Source: an uncultured Microbacterium sp.
GTDB lineage: Bacteria > Actinomycetota > Actinomycetes > Actinomycetales > Microbacteriaceae
Assembly: GCA_947647645.1 (NCBI GenBank)
Contig: CANSLE010000186.1
Coordinates: 1-5,501 of the forward strand
Reading direction: 5' to 3'
DNA length: 5,501 nucleotides
Numbering within the stretch: the stretch's first letter is position 1; every line of letters begins with the position of its first letter. The notes beneath the pieces were generated by a model. That model did not search any database and was not told where the DNA came from. It saw only the letters and a list, made by a program, of their open reading frames with translations. The position numbers and the translations under genes are program-made. Shown piece after piece: positions 5,474-5,501 of the stretch.

Positions 5474-5501
5474 AGAGCAGACCGGCGCGACGGTCTGCTC
5501 T
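5474..5501. terminator. Perfect 11-bp hairpin at the window edge, probable terminator
   Basis: AGAGCAGACCG (5474-5484) and CGGTCTGCTCT (5491-5501) are exact reverse complements around a 6-nt GCGCGA loop. The stem may continue past the window end. The usual meaning is an intrinsic terminator for a minus-strand gene lying to the right, upstream of the YihY gene, or for convergent transcripts. No T-run follows it on the minus strand (GACCACACC), and the plus-strand flank is cut off. Many actinobacterial terminators lack a U-tract. A dyad operator is the alternative. Confidence 0.5.

Overview
The window is a G+C-rich stretch of bacterial chromosome with compact genes and almost no spacer. It most likely comes from an actinobacterium. 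Ordinary housekeeping families, several start codons without a Shine-Dalgarno but with a TANNNT box 7 nt upstream, and a strong excess of the hexamer GGATGC/GCATCC together point to Microbacteriaceae (Microbacterium-like). The genus is an inference from pattern memory, not a search result.

Left edge (1-156): a gene leaves the window on the minus strand. Only its first seven codons and part of the eighth are present (MSTIAFI, then a codon beginning GG). It has a clear Shine-Dalgarno, a good sigma70-type promoter and a long palindrome in its leader. Facing it is a LysR-type regulator gene (157-1047). This is the classic LysR layout of a regulator divergent from its probable target, with dyad elements in the shared 133-bp spacer. 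The regulator overlaps by ATGA the start of a stand-alone class I glutamine amidotransferase (1044-1775) with an intact Cys-His-Glu triad, so the two form a coupled two-gene operon.

Centre (1786-4308, minus strand): a complete glycogen/maltodextrin phosphorylase (GT35, GlgP) with all catalytic-core and pyridoxal-phosphate motifs. It is convergent with the amidotransferase, and only 10 bp separate the two stop codons.

Right part (4396-5400, minus strand): a six-helix YihY/BrkB inner-membrane protein with a charged C-terminal tail. It lies 87 bp upstream of glgP in the same direction, but a strong imperfect hairpin and a separate -10 box in the gap suggest that glgP is transcribed on its own. 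The last 101 bp hold a -10 box for the YihY gene, a consensus TTGACA on the plus strand and a perfect 11-bp hairpin at the very end.

I saw no rRNA, tRNA, CRISPR array, insertion sequence, phage gene or broken gene. No spacer exceeds 300 bp. I see no clearly new multi-gene system. The points most worth a second look are the regulator/amidotransferase/divergent-gene module and its operator-like repeats, the recurring leaderless-start geometry, and the two hairpins flanking the YihY gene.
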